A stretch of DNA of 64,000 nucleotides from JAHFUA01 sp963733935 (GTDB lineage Bacteria; Acidobacteriota; Terriglobia; Terriglobales; Acidobacteriaceae): NCBI GenBank assembly GCA_963733935.1, contig CAVTEQ010000006.1, forward strand, positions 1-64,000, read 5' to 3'. The notes under the pieces are model-generated. The model made no database searches. It saw nothing but the letters and a program-made list of their open reading frames with translations, and was not told where the DNA came from. Within the stretch, counting starts at the first letter, position 1. Each line of letters opens with the position of its first letter. Below, one piece after another: positions 8,734 through 16,373 of the stretch. A program made the translations under genes and the position numbers.

Positions 8734-9086
8734 ATGCGTCCAAACAATAACCTGCGCCTCTACCAATTCTGCCGTCCATTCGTAGTCGTCGTGTTCTTAT
8801 CGTGCAGTCTATGTCTGGCACAACAGGCGGATAAGGAGATCTCTCGGCTACCTGACGCTCCGAAGCAGAGCATCCCCGAGATGAAGGGCTTCTTTGCCCG
8901 CTGGGCGGAGTTTTACCGCCACGACTGGTCGGGGACGACTGGTTCCTCGCCAGCCCAAGAGCGGCGGGGCTTCCGTCGCCACTCGATTCGCCGCCATTCC
9001 CAAATGCGGATTGGTCGTATGGCAGTTCCCCGGTCGTTGGCGAGCCGGACACAAACAGCTATCCGCTGATGACCGCAATCAAATAA
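8734..9086 (+). pseudogene. Outer-membrane porin N-terminal fragment, frameshifted (copy 1)
   Basis: The frame starts MRPNNNLRLYQFCRP with a signal peptide (VVVVFLSCSLCLAQQ) and a linker typical of acidobacterial beta-barrel proteins. Near 8960 the good reading moves to another frame and continues DSPPFPNADWSYG and VVGEPDTNSYPLMTAIK, then stops at the repeat edge. About 300 or more barrel residues are missing. The same frameshift is in copy 2, so the gene was already broken before the repeat was duplicated. Copy 2 keeps WSYGGSP where copy 1 has WSYGSSP. Confidence 0.7.
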
Positions 9087-9322
9087 AGGAGATGGCTCCT
9101 TGGGGGGTGCGGAGTAGGTGGAAGAAAAGCAACACCGCGCCTACAGGGGCACGGACGCGAAAAACCCAACTGCCGATATGCAGACGAACACAAGGGCAGA
9201 CTGCAACGGGCGTGGCGTTAGCGCAGTGGTTGGCGTGAACTGGGGTTTACACTAACTGAGAAGTTGCACTGCTCCCAGTGCAGGGGTCACGCCACCTTTT
9301 CCGTCGCAGACCGAAGGCATTC
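9085..9322 (+). repeat. Rearranged module next to repeat copy 1 (blocks A' and B')
   Basis: Block A' (9085-9159) and block B' (9158-9322, sharing a CG) recur beside copy 2 at 39827-39900 and 39901-40065, but there each block is reverse-complemented in place. A' begins with a small palindrome AAGGAGATGGCTCCTT. B' runs into the 3' end of the minus-strand gene at 9287-9550, so the order here is probably the original one. Confidence 0.85.
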
Positions 9323-9550
9323 AGTGACTTGGAGGATGACCTTTTCGTAGTCAGCGGTCTTGGCCCGCTCCACATGAATGCGAGCGCCTCTTACGCCCGT
9401 TTCTTGCGCCAACCTCGTGAACTCATGTTGAAGGAAGTCCTCCACTTGTTTCGGCGTCAAGAATGCGAGAGAGACTGTGGCGGAGTGGCCCGTCGGGGTT
9501 TCGATCTTTAACGAGTATGGATATTCAGGCTCTTGGGTTTCCGGCGTCAT
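9287..9550 (-). CDS. Small conserved hypothetical protein (87 aa)
   Basis: The start MTPETQEPEYPYSLKIETPT at 9550 is chosen because AAAGGAGG lies eight bases upstream. The protein is acidic-to-neutral and looks like an alpha/beta unit: TGHSATVSLAFLTPKQVEDF, then a helix and VRGARIHVERAK. It ends CLRSATEKVA. No family is recognised. Its last 12 codons belong to block B and are duplicated beside repeat copy 2. It precedes no obvious partner; the CHASE3 protein gene lies just upstream on the same strand with a 67-bp gap, so the two could be co-transcribed. Confidence 0.6.
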   Translation of the reverse strand: MTPETQEPEYPYSLKIETPTGHSATVSLAFLTPKQVEDFLQHEFTRLAQETGVRGARIHVERAKTADYEKVILQVTECLRSATEKVA

Positions 9551-9617
9551 GCGACACCTCCTTTGACGTGTAATGAAAAGGCGACCTTCGCCCGAGGACA
9601 TTGCGGCCACTGTGCAA

Positions 9618-10544
9618 CTAGGCGCTCAGCCTCTCCAGAGGCTGGATGTCGACAACCTTAACTGAGGTTTCCGATGGTGACGTCGTGAACAAATTGTCCA
9701 ACAAGAGAATCATCTGCCCTGCTTCGTGCTCAATGCGCTCAGCTTTTTCCTGACCTTGCCGGGGCATGAACCCTCCATAAACGTCGAGCAAGGCGTTGGC
9801 ATGGCTCCGCATCTTTCCCACCAACTCGCGAACATCATGAAAAATCGCGGACGTAACTTGCTCGAGTTGCAGGCTCGTTGCTTGAAGCTGTTCTGAGCTC
9901 CGTGTGTACTGGATTTCCAAGCGCTTGCTATAGCGGTCATATGCAAGTAAGGCAATGACTGTGATAGCGAGCAAGATGCAGCTCGCCAAAGCCATTTGTC
10001 TGATCGCTCTGCTGACGCTCTCTTTCATCTGCTCGTCGTACCGCGCAACATTTCTGGTTTGCGCTGATGACAATGCAGTGAGTGTAGTACGAGCTTGATT
10101 CATTAACTCCTCGCCCCGGTTGGAGCTCACGATTTGGAAAGCCCTGTGACGGTAACCGAGTTCACGCAGACGGATGGTTTCTTTCATCTCTGCGATCTTT
10201 GACTCCGTCACCAACTCGAGTTGAGCCTCCGGCGTTGCCTTCCCCGCGACTGTCGAACGCAGGTTGGCGAAATGGGCCGCCAGCCTTCCATTTGCCTCGT
10301 TGTAAGGAATCAAGTAGTAGGGATCTCCGGTGAGCAGGTAGCCTCGTTGACCGGTCTCCATATCCTGGAGATCTACCACAACATTGGAAATGTCTGCCTG
10401 GATTTCCAAGGCCTCTAGGCGCTGTGCAGTAGCCTTCTGGATTAGCTTCAGGTTCCTGGAGACAAGATACGCATTCACCCCTATAAGCCCACACAGCACT
10501 GGAATCATTATTTGCAGCGCAATCTTTCGCAGAGTGTTTCCCAT
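9618..10544 (-). CDS. CHASE3-domain membrane sensor, kinase core missing
   Basis: The start MGNTLRKIALQ at 10544 has GGGAGG nearby. A first membrane helix (residues 10-28) and a second (about 190-210) bracket an extracytoplasmic CHASE3-like four-helix domain containing DLQDMETGQRGYLLTGDPYY. After the second helix comes a coiled-coil and a HisKA-like segment (AIFHDVRELVGKM) with a candidate histidine. There is no HATPase domain, and the protein ends at 309 residues. It may be an incomplete histidine kinase or a sensor that works through a partner. The ligand is unknown. Confidence 0.75.
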   Translation of the reverse strand: MGNTLRKIALQIMIPVLCGLIGVNAYLVSRNLKLIQKATAQRLEALEIQADISNVVVDLQDMETGQRGYLLTGDPYYLIPYNEANGRLAAHFANLRSTVAGKATPEAQLELVTESKIAEMKETIRLRELGYRHRAFQIVSSNRGEELMNQARTTLTALSSAQTRNVARYDEQMKESVSRAIRQMALASCILLAITVIALLAYDRYSKRLEIQYTRSSEQLQATSLQLEQVTSAIFHDVRELVGKMRSHANALLDVYGGFMPRQGQEKAERIEHEAGQMILLLDNLFTTSPSETSVKVVDIQPLERLSA

Positions 10545-10604
10545 CAGACCTCCCGCAACGCACTGGGTTTCACGCATTCGTCCCCTCGAATGATGCCGAG
10601 AGTT

Positions 10605-11300
10605 CTCTGGGAAGGCTTAACCCTTCCCTTTTTGTAAGCATTGTGCGATCCATGCTCCCGCGCTGTTTCCCAGATGGAGAAGACTTATGGGCACGCGGGA
10701 AGGCTGACGAGATTCGTAGGGACTGAAGCGCGGGGATCGTTACGTCCTCCAAACTGATTACCTGGACAAAAGTTGGCGCGGAACGAAGTCGGACTGCTGG
10801 CGTACAAGAACTCTAACTGCGAATTACACATCAGGGTAGTAACACGGCGAACACCCCCTAGGCGGCGGTTCGATTATCATCTTGCCGCTTCCGTTCGAGT
10901 TGTTCAAGCTTCGCCGTGAATTCCCTCGCCGTAAAGCGGCCTGATCGTCCCCTTCCGCTTTTTGGTCTTGGCTTTCTTCAGCGAGCAATAGCAATTTGCG
11001 GAGCGCCTTTCCTGTGCGGTGCCGGCGGAGGCGATTACAGTGTGCGTGCATGCGGGTAGACAATTCTCCGATCAGCGAGTGCCATCCTCGTAGATCCTGA
11101 TAATTAGGAAATACATCATCGTGGATGTTTTGCCCGCTGTTCGTGTCAATGCCATTATTACGCCATTGGCAATTCGCCGCGTTTGTTTTGGCAGAGAACA
11201 GATCTTGTCATCAAGTTGATTCTCATTTCCGGTGCGGGCATGTTCATCGCTCTCAGTCATTGCGTCACTCGTTCGTTTTCCAAGTCTATCAGTGGCCGCT
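10605..11300. other. Region without a supported gene
   Basis: About 700 bp have open frames on both strands, but none has a start signal or family features I can defend. A minus-strand frame near 11110-10824 (RLRRHRTGKALRKLLLLAEE) is the most protein-like piece and may be a decayed small gene. Confidence 0.4.
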
Positions 11301-11304
11301 GGAA

Positions 11305-11329
11305 AACCGCCCCAAACATCAGGGCGGTT
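11305..11329 (-). terminator. Probable rho-independent terminator of the cupin gene
   Basis: An 8-bp perfect stem (AACCGCCC and GGGCGGTT) with a 9-nt loop lies 50 bp past the cupin stop codon. On the minus strand it is followed by a short T run (TTTT). The T run is short, so efficiency is uncertain. Confidence 0.55.
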
Positions 11330-11378
11330 GTGGTCAACTGGATTCAACTTTACGGTCTTCCCTTCAAGTTTTGTTTTC

Positions 11379-11756
11379 CTACTTCTTTGCTGCTGACGTG
11401 GCCTTTAGCTCTATTTCAATCATTTCGTATTCTTCGTTACTGAGATTCTCCACCGCGTGTTTTATGGCTGTGCGGTAGACTACCTCTCCAGCTTTGCGCG
11501 TGCCCTCCCGAGCAGTACCGTCTCCGCTGGTGACTTTGGTGTGGCCGTCGGTTAACGCGACCAGCACCATCGCAGGATGTTCGTGCATGGGGGTGCTTTC
11601 CTTCGGCCCTAAGTGAAAGCGCAGCACGCGCACTTGATCATTATCGACTTCCACTTTGTTGTGCTTCGGGTCTACCTGTACCGGGTCCTGCGCCATTGCC
11701 GGTGTAGCGGCCAGACACACGAACGCAATCGCCAAGAAAAACAATGCTCGACGCAT
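11379..11756 (-). CDS. Secreted cupin-domain protein
   Basis: The start at 11756 has AAGGAGG seven bases upstream. A signal peptide (MRRALFFLAIAFVCLAATPAMA) is followed by a single cupin domain. The first cupin motif is visible as RFHLGPKESTPMHEHP, with metal-type histidines, and VALTDGHTKV follows; the second motif is weak (YRTAIKHAVENLS, one His). The length (125 aa) fits a single-domain periplasmic cupin. Such proteins are common in Acidobacteriota, and their substrates are unknown. The gene stands alone, with a terminator-like hairpin behind it. Confidence 0.8.
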   Translation of the reverse strand: MRRALFFLAIAFVCLAATPAMAQDPVQVDPKHNKVEVDNDQVRVLRFHLGPKESTPMHEHPAMVLVALTDGHTKVTSGDGTAREGTRKAGEVVYRTAIKHAVENLSNEEYEMIEIELKATSAAKK

Positions 11757-11981
11757 GGAAAACCTCCTTGTGCTTTGGCAGAGATCTACTGGGGCCTCTA
11801 AAACTGAATCACGCTCTGCTGTCCGCCGTGGATGGGCTGAGTAAACAGCACTCTCACTTCCGTGACGCCCGTCACCCTACCACGCACCGGCATGAAATGG
11901 AAGGAGCAGGAGCGACCATTGCAATCCAGAGTTGTTCTCGCAGTATTGCGCTGTTACCATTCTTTCCGAAAGGATGGTGGC

Positions 11982-12221
11982 ATGAACATCGATACGATTG
12001 TTGCTGAACTGAAAGCGGAACGCGACCGCATCAACCGTGCACTCGCGGCAATCGAAGGTTTGAATTCAACCGGACGCCGCAGGGGAAGGCCACCGGGTTC
12101 AACCAATGCGCCAAAGAAACGCGGTCGGCGGAAATTGAGTGCGGCTGCCCGTAGAAAACTGTCGCGGTTGCTGAAGCAAAGATGGGCGCAGGGAAAAATG
12201 AAACGGAAGAAGGCGGGGTAG
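11982..12221 (+). CDS. Small AT-hook-like DNA-binding protein (79 aa)
   Basis: The start MNIDTIVAELKAERDRIN at 11982 follows AAAGGATGG. The N-terminal half is a charged helix. The centre has a GRPPGS AT-hook core flanked by basic residues, followed by KKRGRRKLSAAARRKL and RLLKQRWAQGKMK. By family logic it binds the minor groove of AT-rich DNA. A paralogue at 51580-51903 shares the helix, hook and basic segments but is 28 residues longer. The function is not known; nucleoid association or gene regulation is possible. Confidence 0.7.
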   Translation: MNIDTIVAELKAERDRINRALAAIEGLNSTGRRRGRPPGSTNAPKKRGRRKLSAAARRKLSRLLKQRWAQGKMKRKKAG

Positions 12222-12243
12222 CGTTTCTGGTGGGCCATTCCAA

Positions 12244-12510
12244 GTGAGCAACGGACATTACCCGTCACCAAACGTCGCGTACCAAGGAGTGCACGCCCTC
12301 ATTGGTTACGGCGCAGTGGTAACCGCTGCCTTCAAACTCCACCATTGGACTTGGGGATGTCTAACCGTGCTGGTGTTCGGGCTAATCAAAGAGTTCATTA
12401 TCGATATCTTCGGCAAGGAACACGATTCGTTCATGTCCAGCTTGCAGGATTTCACATTCTACATAGTGGGTGCAACGGTGGGGATTATTGTTGTCACGGT
12501 TGTGAATTAG
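12244..12510 (+). CDS. Small membrane protein (88 aa)
   Basis: A GTG start at 12244 gives MSNGHYPSPNVAYQGVHALI. Three hydrophobic segments are visible (about 20-33, 38-50 and 72-88), ending VGATVGIIVVTVVN. It follows the AT-hook gene by 22 bp on the same strand and may share its transcript. The C-terminal module recurs in broken form at 12681-12775 and, on the minus strand, at 18126-18178, so this is a repeated local family. No function is known. Confidence 0.55.
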   Translation: MSNGHYPSPNVAYQGVHALIGYGAVVTAAFKLHHWTWGCLTVLVFGLIKEFIIDIFGKEHDSFMSSLQDFTFYIVGATVGIIVVTVVN

Positions 12511-12675
12511 GGGACGGACCTACAGCAAACGGAGCAGGTGGAGCATGGTCTGGACAGCAGCCTGAACCATAGACCACGCGACGAAAATGGTGCATAGGTA
12601 GACCGCAGCGATGATGAATATCCCGGCAGCTACGATCCGTTTCCAAGCCACGCTGATATCCTAGGCTTCTGACGG

Positions 12676-12777
12676 AAAACTGTACATCAGCCTGCAGGAT
12701 TTCACGTTCTATACGGTGGGTGCGGCGGTGGGGATTATTGTTGGAGTCGCCGAAGGCTTTGGCCTTTTCATTAGGTG
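12676..12777 (+). pseudogene. Partial copy of the small membrane protein gene
   Basis: About 90 bp repeat the 3' end of the gene at 12244-12510 and read SLQDFTFYTVGAAVGIIVG before diverging to a stop near 12777. There is no start or N-terminal half. The 165 bp between the intact gene and this fragment show no gene. Confidence 0.6.
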
Positions 12778-12792
12778 ACTATCCCTCATTCG

Positions 12793-13050
12793 TTACGTAT
12801 TGATTACCCAAGGGTCATTGAGGGTAAGGCGATCCGCCAGCAGGTGATCGCCTTCTTTTCCGATAAAAACATGTGGCAGGTCGTTCACGTCATCTGCGGT
12901 CGGAAACTGGCTGGCGACATCGGGAGCCAAGACGACGACGTTAGTACCGGAGGCATAGCGCCCCGCATGTTTGCCGCGTACGCCCTCGCTGAAATCGTAC
13001 TCCGGCCGCATTGTGGAGCTGCGCGCCTTTGTCCTAGTTTGCTTCTTCAT
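12793..13050 (-). CDS. BrnA-like antitoxin
   Basis: The start MKKQTRTKARS at 13050 has GAAGGC close upstream. The protein contains EYDFSEGVRGKHAGRYASG and then NVVVLAPDVASQFPTADDVN. This pattern is common in short antitoxin-like proteins encoded directly after BrnT-type toxins. The expected C-terminal ending is replaced by an unrelated stretch (GKEGDHLLADRLTLNDPW), so the tail may be altered. It overlaps the toxin gene by 17 bp, which indicates translational coupling. The role would be toxin neutralisation and promoter repression. Confidence 0.6.
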   Translation of the reverse strand: MKKQTRTKARSSTMRPEYDFSEGVRGKHAGRYASGTNVVVLAPDVASQFPTADDVNDLPHVFIGKEGDHLLADRLTLNDPWVINT

Positions 13051-13291
13051 ATTGCCTTCGTTCATTCCGGGTCGCTAGTCGCGCGCTGATGAGTCGGATC
13101 CGGTTGCCTCGCTCCGTGTACGATACCACGAGCAAGCGCCCGCGGTGTGACAGACCGATATCGACAAAACGCATTTCTGCCGTAGAGTGATCGGGATCAG
13201 AGATCGTGATGGACAGCGGGTCGGCAAACACAGTGGTGGCTTCGCGAAACGACACGCCGTGCACTCCGACGTTCGATGCGGCTGCATCCAA
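13034..13291 (-). CDS. BrnT-like toxin, N-terminus degenerate
   Basis: The core matches BrnT RNase toxins: VGVHGVSFREATTVFADPLS, then RFVDIGLSHRGRLLVVSYTE and RIRLISARLATRNERRQYE. The usual N-terminal FEWDPxKAxxN segment is poorly preserved. The frame runs on upstream into GAARRLDAAASN without a good ATG, and the only starts are TTG-type. The toxin may therefore be inactive or begin at a non-standard codon. It forms a pair with the overlapping BrnA-like gene downstream. Confidence 0.6.
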   Translation of the reverse strand: MDAAASNVGVHGVSFREATTVFADPLSITISDPDHSTAEMRFVDIGLSHRGRLLVVSYTERGNRIRLISARLATRNERRQYEEAN

Positions 13292-13892
13292 TCGCCGCGC
13301 TGCTCCACGATGCCATGGAAGATCAGGGCGGCCTCGAAGCCTGCATTATTCTCCTTTTCTTCGCTCATGATTTCTGTCATAATAGGGCGAGTGCATGGGC
13401 GAACAATTGGCGATAATCCGAACCGGTCCACGCAACCGCACATAGAGTATGGATATGAAGAAAATCGTCGAGCGTAGGATGAGGAGCGGAGATTACCAAG
13501 GAAAGGGGACCCTCAGGCAGTTCGGACGGTCGTGTCGGAGTTCGCGAGAGAGCGCGTCCGGACCAGGGGTTGAAAAGTGCACCCCGGTTGCACGCCCCAG
13601 GTCCGCTGAAGCATGGGGTTCTCTCCGAGTGCGCCGTACTACCTTTCTTGATCTGCAATTCGACGTAAGATTGCGTCCGAGCGGAGCACCTTCCCGGCTG
13701 TTCCACGCGGACGAAATCTGAACCAACGTGCCTTGGGCCGGACGCGGAGAACGCGGCGCAGCCGCCAGTCCACCAGAGATCCTCCAGCGCACCTCGCGGG
13801 TTTTGATCCTTCCGGAGGCTCTGGACGAACGGCGAACGCGCCAAGCTGTCGGCATTCCAAAAGCCTTGCAAAAGCATGACCGAGGCCATCGT

Positions 13893-14189
13893 AGGCTCGT
13901 CCGCATTGCTGATCTCAATGGTAACAGCATTGAATTCAGCTATCACAATGGCGTGCTCACCAAGATAGAAGACAATCTTCACCGAACCATTGCACTTGAT
14001 CGAAACCAACGTCGCCTCGTCGAACGCATTCGATTAGAGGGCTCCCATCGTGCAGCGCAGTATAAATACAATGAGGCGGGCGAACTAATTTACAGCGAAG
14101 ACGCCGACGGCAATAAATATGCCTATCGATATGACTCTCATGGACGTCACAACCTCGTGAGCATCTCCGGAAGCGCGCGAAGGAAATAA
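13893..14189 (+). pseudogene. RHS/YD-repeat protein fragment
   Basis: Codons from about 13893 encode IADLNGNSIEFSYHNGVLTK and then VERIRLEGS, QYKYNEAGELIYSEDADGNK and YAYRYDSHGRHNLVSIS. These are YD-type repeats of RHS proteins, which normally exceed 1,000 residues. There is no start, signal peptide or toxin tip. The frame dissolves after ISGSARRK. It is a short relic. The interval from 14190 to 14359 shows no gene. Confidence 0.65.
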
Positions 14190-14359
14190 GATTGGAAGTG
14201 AAAAGGAGTAAGCTTGAAAGCTAAGCCGGTTTTCTTTCAGAGGTCGTTTGCGTCATTGGCGTCCACCGCACGCAGCGAGGGCGCCTGCGCTGTCCTGCTG
14301 TGGTTTGGCCGAATGGCCTCAATCCCGCCGTGCAAGTCCCGCCGCGGGTGGTCTAAATG

Positions 14360-14505
14360 ACCGTGCCGCCAGTCCTAGTATTCCTTCTGCTCCTCGGCCC
14401 GGCGCTGACCAAAACTCGCAATGCCCTCGGTGAGCTTCCGCTTCCCAGCGGCGGTAATAGGCATCTTCGTCAGGACTCCAGCGATGATAAACGCTAGGCA
14501 CAAAC
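14360..14505 (-). pseudogene. Relic of a small acidic/basic YxRW protein
   Basis: Two frames together give HRWSPDEDAYYRRWEAEAHR and then FGQRRAEEQKEY with a following stop-interrupted DWRHGHLDH. This matches, from memory, a small acidobacterial protein family rich in Tyr, Arg and Trp that ends in a WRWRHEHPD-like tail. One frameshift and one in-frame stop break it. Its function is unknown. Confidence 0.45.
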
Positions 14506-14529
14506 GGAGGACTGTTCGCCGGCCATGAA

Positions 14530-14762
14530 GCCGTGGATCGTGCCATCCGAATGCCGGAGGCTCTGCCGGATCTGTTCCACGATCGCCTTGTGGTTCCACT
14601 TGGGAGTAACGGCATACGCGCCGCGAGCGCATAGGAACTGCGCCTCAAAGGATGACGAGCAGCCGACTGCATCACAATGCAGGGGATACGTTGGTGCCCG
14701 ACCTGGAGTTGCTTCAAAAGCTCTCCAGTTTTCACTTCCGGAGGATGATCCCCCACTAGCAC
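14530..14762 (-). pseudogene. Response-regulator-like receiver relic
   Basis: The minus strand reads VLVGDHPPEVKTGELLKQL and RIPCIVMQSAARHPLRRSSY. In the adjacent frame come TPKWNHKAIVEQIRQSLRH and DGTIHGFMAGEQ. The pattern resembles the receiver-like start and helical end of small response regulators, but the phosphorylation Asp cannot be placed and a frameshift splits it. This is a low-confidence relic. From 14763 to 14982 I see no gene. Confidence 0.35.
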
Positions 14763-14982
14763 CGCGTGACGCTTGCTATCGAACTTGGGCTGGCGGCGCC
14801 TTCCCGGTGAAAATGCGGGTATGGTCTCCGTGGACTGGACGCTTTGGGATTGCGGCTAGCTCGTCGCGTTGTTCGACGCTGCGGCAGACAACCTAAAGCT
14901 TCTCAATCCTGTCCCCAGATGTGGACATCCCGCTTCGCTGCGTGTACAACAACCGGGACCAAAAACGTGAAGGAGAAGCAAG

Positions 14983-15426
14983 ATGGAGAGATTCGCGCTG
15001 CTTCTGGGATTGCTAGCGATAAGCTCGACGATAGGCTTGGCGCAAATGCCGTCCGTCGAACAAGGAAAGCCGTTCGTGGTCGAGTACTATTACAAGGCGA
15101 AGTGGGGGCATGCGGACGAGTTACTGCGCCTGTTCAAGAAGAACCATTACCCCGTCCTGAAAAAGCAGGTGGAGATGGGGCGCATGATCAAGGTCTGGAT
15201 GGAGCAGCCCCGCTACCACGCAACCGAGGACGGGCGCTGGGATTACCGCGTAACCATCGCCTTCAAGAACGCCACGGCTGCCAACGAGCCGTTCGACGAA
15301 GACGCACTGAAGAAGCAATTGTTCCCGGACCAAGAGACATTCACCAAGGAGGAACAGCGGCGGTTCGAAATCCTCGACGCACATTGGGACGTGCCGGTGA
15401 AGGCGGTCGATTTGGAGGGGAAGTAG
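14983..15426 (+). CDS. Secreted conserved hypothetical protein (147 aa)
   Basis: The start at 14983 follows GAAGGAGAAGC. A signal peptide (MERFALLLGLLAISSTIGLA) precedes a mature domain with VVEYYYKAKWGHADELLRLF, KNHYPVLKKQVEMG and EDGRWDYRVTIAFKN. The layout recalls a dimeric alpha/beta-barrel-like fold with a pattern common to uncharacterised acidobacterial exported proteins; this is inference. There are no cysteines or metal motifs. It is monocistronic as far as can be seen. Confidence 0.7.
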   Translation: MERFALLLGLLAISSTIGLAQMPSVEQGKPFVVEYYYKAKWGHADELLRLFKKNHYPVLKKQVEMGRMIKVWMEQPRYHATEDGRWDYRVTIAFKNATAANEPFDEDALKKQLFPDQETFTKEEQRRFEILDAHWDVPVKAVDLEGK

Positions 15427-15439
15427 GACCGGGATGGAG

Positions 15440-15800
15440 ATGCCTCAACGCGCTGGTTGCTGGAGTCCTTACGCGGCGCACCATCTCAAAACCGGGCTGC
15501 CGCTCACAAGAAGTGATCCGTCTCGATGCCCCATGCTTGTAACAGAGGCTCGGGGATAAACTTGGAGTTCTTGTTCCGCCGTGCCCACTCCCGCAGACGC
15601 GTGGAGTGCAGGTACTGGTCGGGCTGTAGTTCGAATTCCTTCACCGCTTCCTCAAACGAGGTCACCGTAGGACCTACCGCGCTGAACGGCATCGGTTTAC
15701 CCCAATTTGGATTGCCCTTTCTACCCATACTTTACCTTTTCACTTTTGTGTGCAACTTCTTTAAGGGGAACTCGGTCGGTGAAAGTTATCCCGAACTGTC
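15440..15800. repeat. Dispersed ~340-bp repeat, copy 1 (with small gene)
   Basis: This segment, including the gene at 15504-15728 and about 60-70 bp on each side, recurs at 52180-52510 with perhaps 85-90% identity by eye. The same flanking phrase, GCCCCATGCTTGTAACAGAG, lies in both. The copies are in the same orientation. No element ends were identified. Confidence 0.75.
15504..15728 (-). CDS. Small duplicated protein MGRKGNPNWGKP family (74 aa)
   Basis: The protein begins MGRKGNPNWGKPMPFSAVG and continues TSFEEAVKEFELQPDQYLHS and RLREWARRNKNSKFIPEPLL. A near-identical paralogue is encoded at 52231-52440. It is helical, with a conserved YLHSTRLREWARRN segment and no membrane segment. The substitutions between the copies are mostly conservative, which suggests both were under selection after duplication. 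The family is unknown to me; its recurrence next to mobile or decayed genes suggests an accessory-genome protein. Confidence 0.65.
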   Translation of the reverse strand: MGRKGNPNWGKPMPFSAVGPTVTSFEEAVKEFELQPDQYLHSTRLREWARRNKNSKFIPEPLLQAWGIETDHFL

Positions 15801-15812
15801 CTCTGAAGCGCC

Positions 15813-16166
15813 TCAAATCACCTTGCCAGACTCAACTCTGTGCTGGTACTCGTCGATGGCGTCATTCCACTGCCGCAATTCCGTTTCGGTTAGCCGATGT
15901 TTGTTACTCTCTGTCACGATCTTCCCGATGCGCTTGAAGGCATAGATAAAAACCGGATCGATGCCTGCTTGGGACATGGTCTCAATCATGGCCTGCTCGT
16001 ACTGTTGCGGGTTCTGCGGAACAGGTTCGTTGGCGTCTGGGTCAAAGAAGATCGGTTCGTCCGGGCAAGGGTCGCGGCCAAACTTCTTGCGAAAGGCTTC
16101 GAGCTGGCATGCGATGGTCTCAGGTGTTTCCGCATGCAAGGGCATGCACTTGTAATCGTGCGGCAT
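15813..16166 (-). CDS. Conserved hypothetical protein (117 aa)
   Basis: The protein reads MPHDYKCMPLHAETPETIAC, then FRKKFGRDPCPDEPIFFDPD, then QYEQAMIETMSQAGIDPVFI and YAFKRIGKIVTESNKHRLTE. It is acidic and helical, without a signal peptide or membrane segment. The stretch FGRDPxPDEPIFFDPxA with a following helical pair recurs in small accessory-genome proteins of unknown function. It lies on the same strand as the 74-aa gene, 84 bp upstream of it. Confidence 0.6.
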   Translation of the reverse strand: MPHDYKCMPLHAETPETIACQLEAFRKKFGRDPCPDEPIFFDPDANEPVPQNPQQYEQAMIETMSQAGIDPVFIYAFKRIGKIVTESNKHRLTETELRQWNDAIDEYQHRVESGKVI

Positions 16167-16373
16167 GGATATTTTCCCAGACGTTCCCTCACTCCAATCC
16201 TACACAAATGGGCTGAACAAAAATGCGAATTCGACCCGAGCAGAACTGAGTATCTGAACACTAAAGACCGGCTTTAGTCACATGATTATGAAATTGCACA
16301 CTCGCATACTCATGGCAGCAAGGGGCGATGCCGTCCGACATGAAACGCTCGTCCGATCTGCCATAATCTCCTC

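Larger units (their letters stand above)
6826..9086 (+). repeat. 2,261-bp direct repeat, copy 1
   Basis: The sequence from CTGTCCACC (6826) to the TAA at 9084-9086 recurs almost unchanged at 37566-39826 in the same orientation. I noted only scattered substitutions and single-base indels (for example near 7068 and 8647). Both copies interrupt a host gene at the left edge: vapC here, a transglycosylase at copy 2. It carries a cytochrome c gene and a broken porin gene but no transposase. The 550 bp between the left edge and the cytochrome gene, and the 336 bp after it, show no supported gene. Confidence 0.95.

Noticed and set aside
9085..9322. Interpretation of the A/B module as an integron cassette attC site
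   Set aside because: The short palindrome AAGGAGATGGCTCCTT is too small and there is no core GTTRRRY or R-box pattern or integrase, so a cassette is not supported.
13377..14009. Minus-strand open frame of 210 codons across the RHS fragment
   Set aside because: It is antisense to the recognisable YD repeats and has no start signal or domain.
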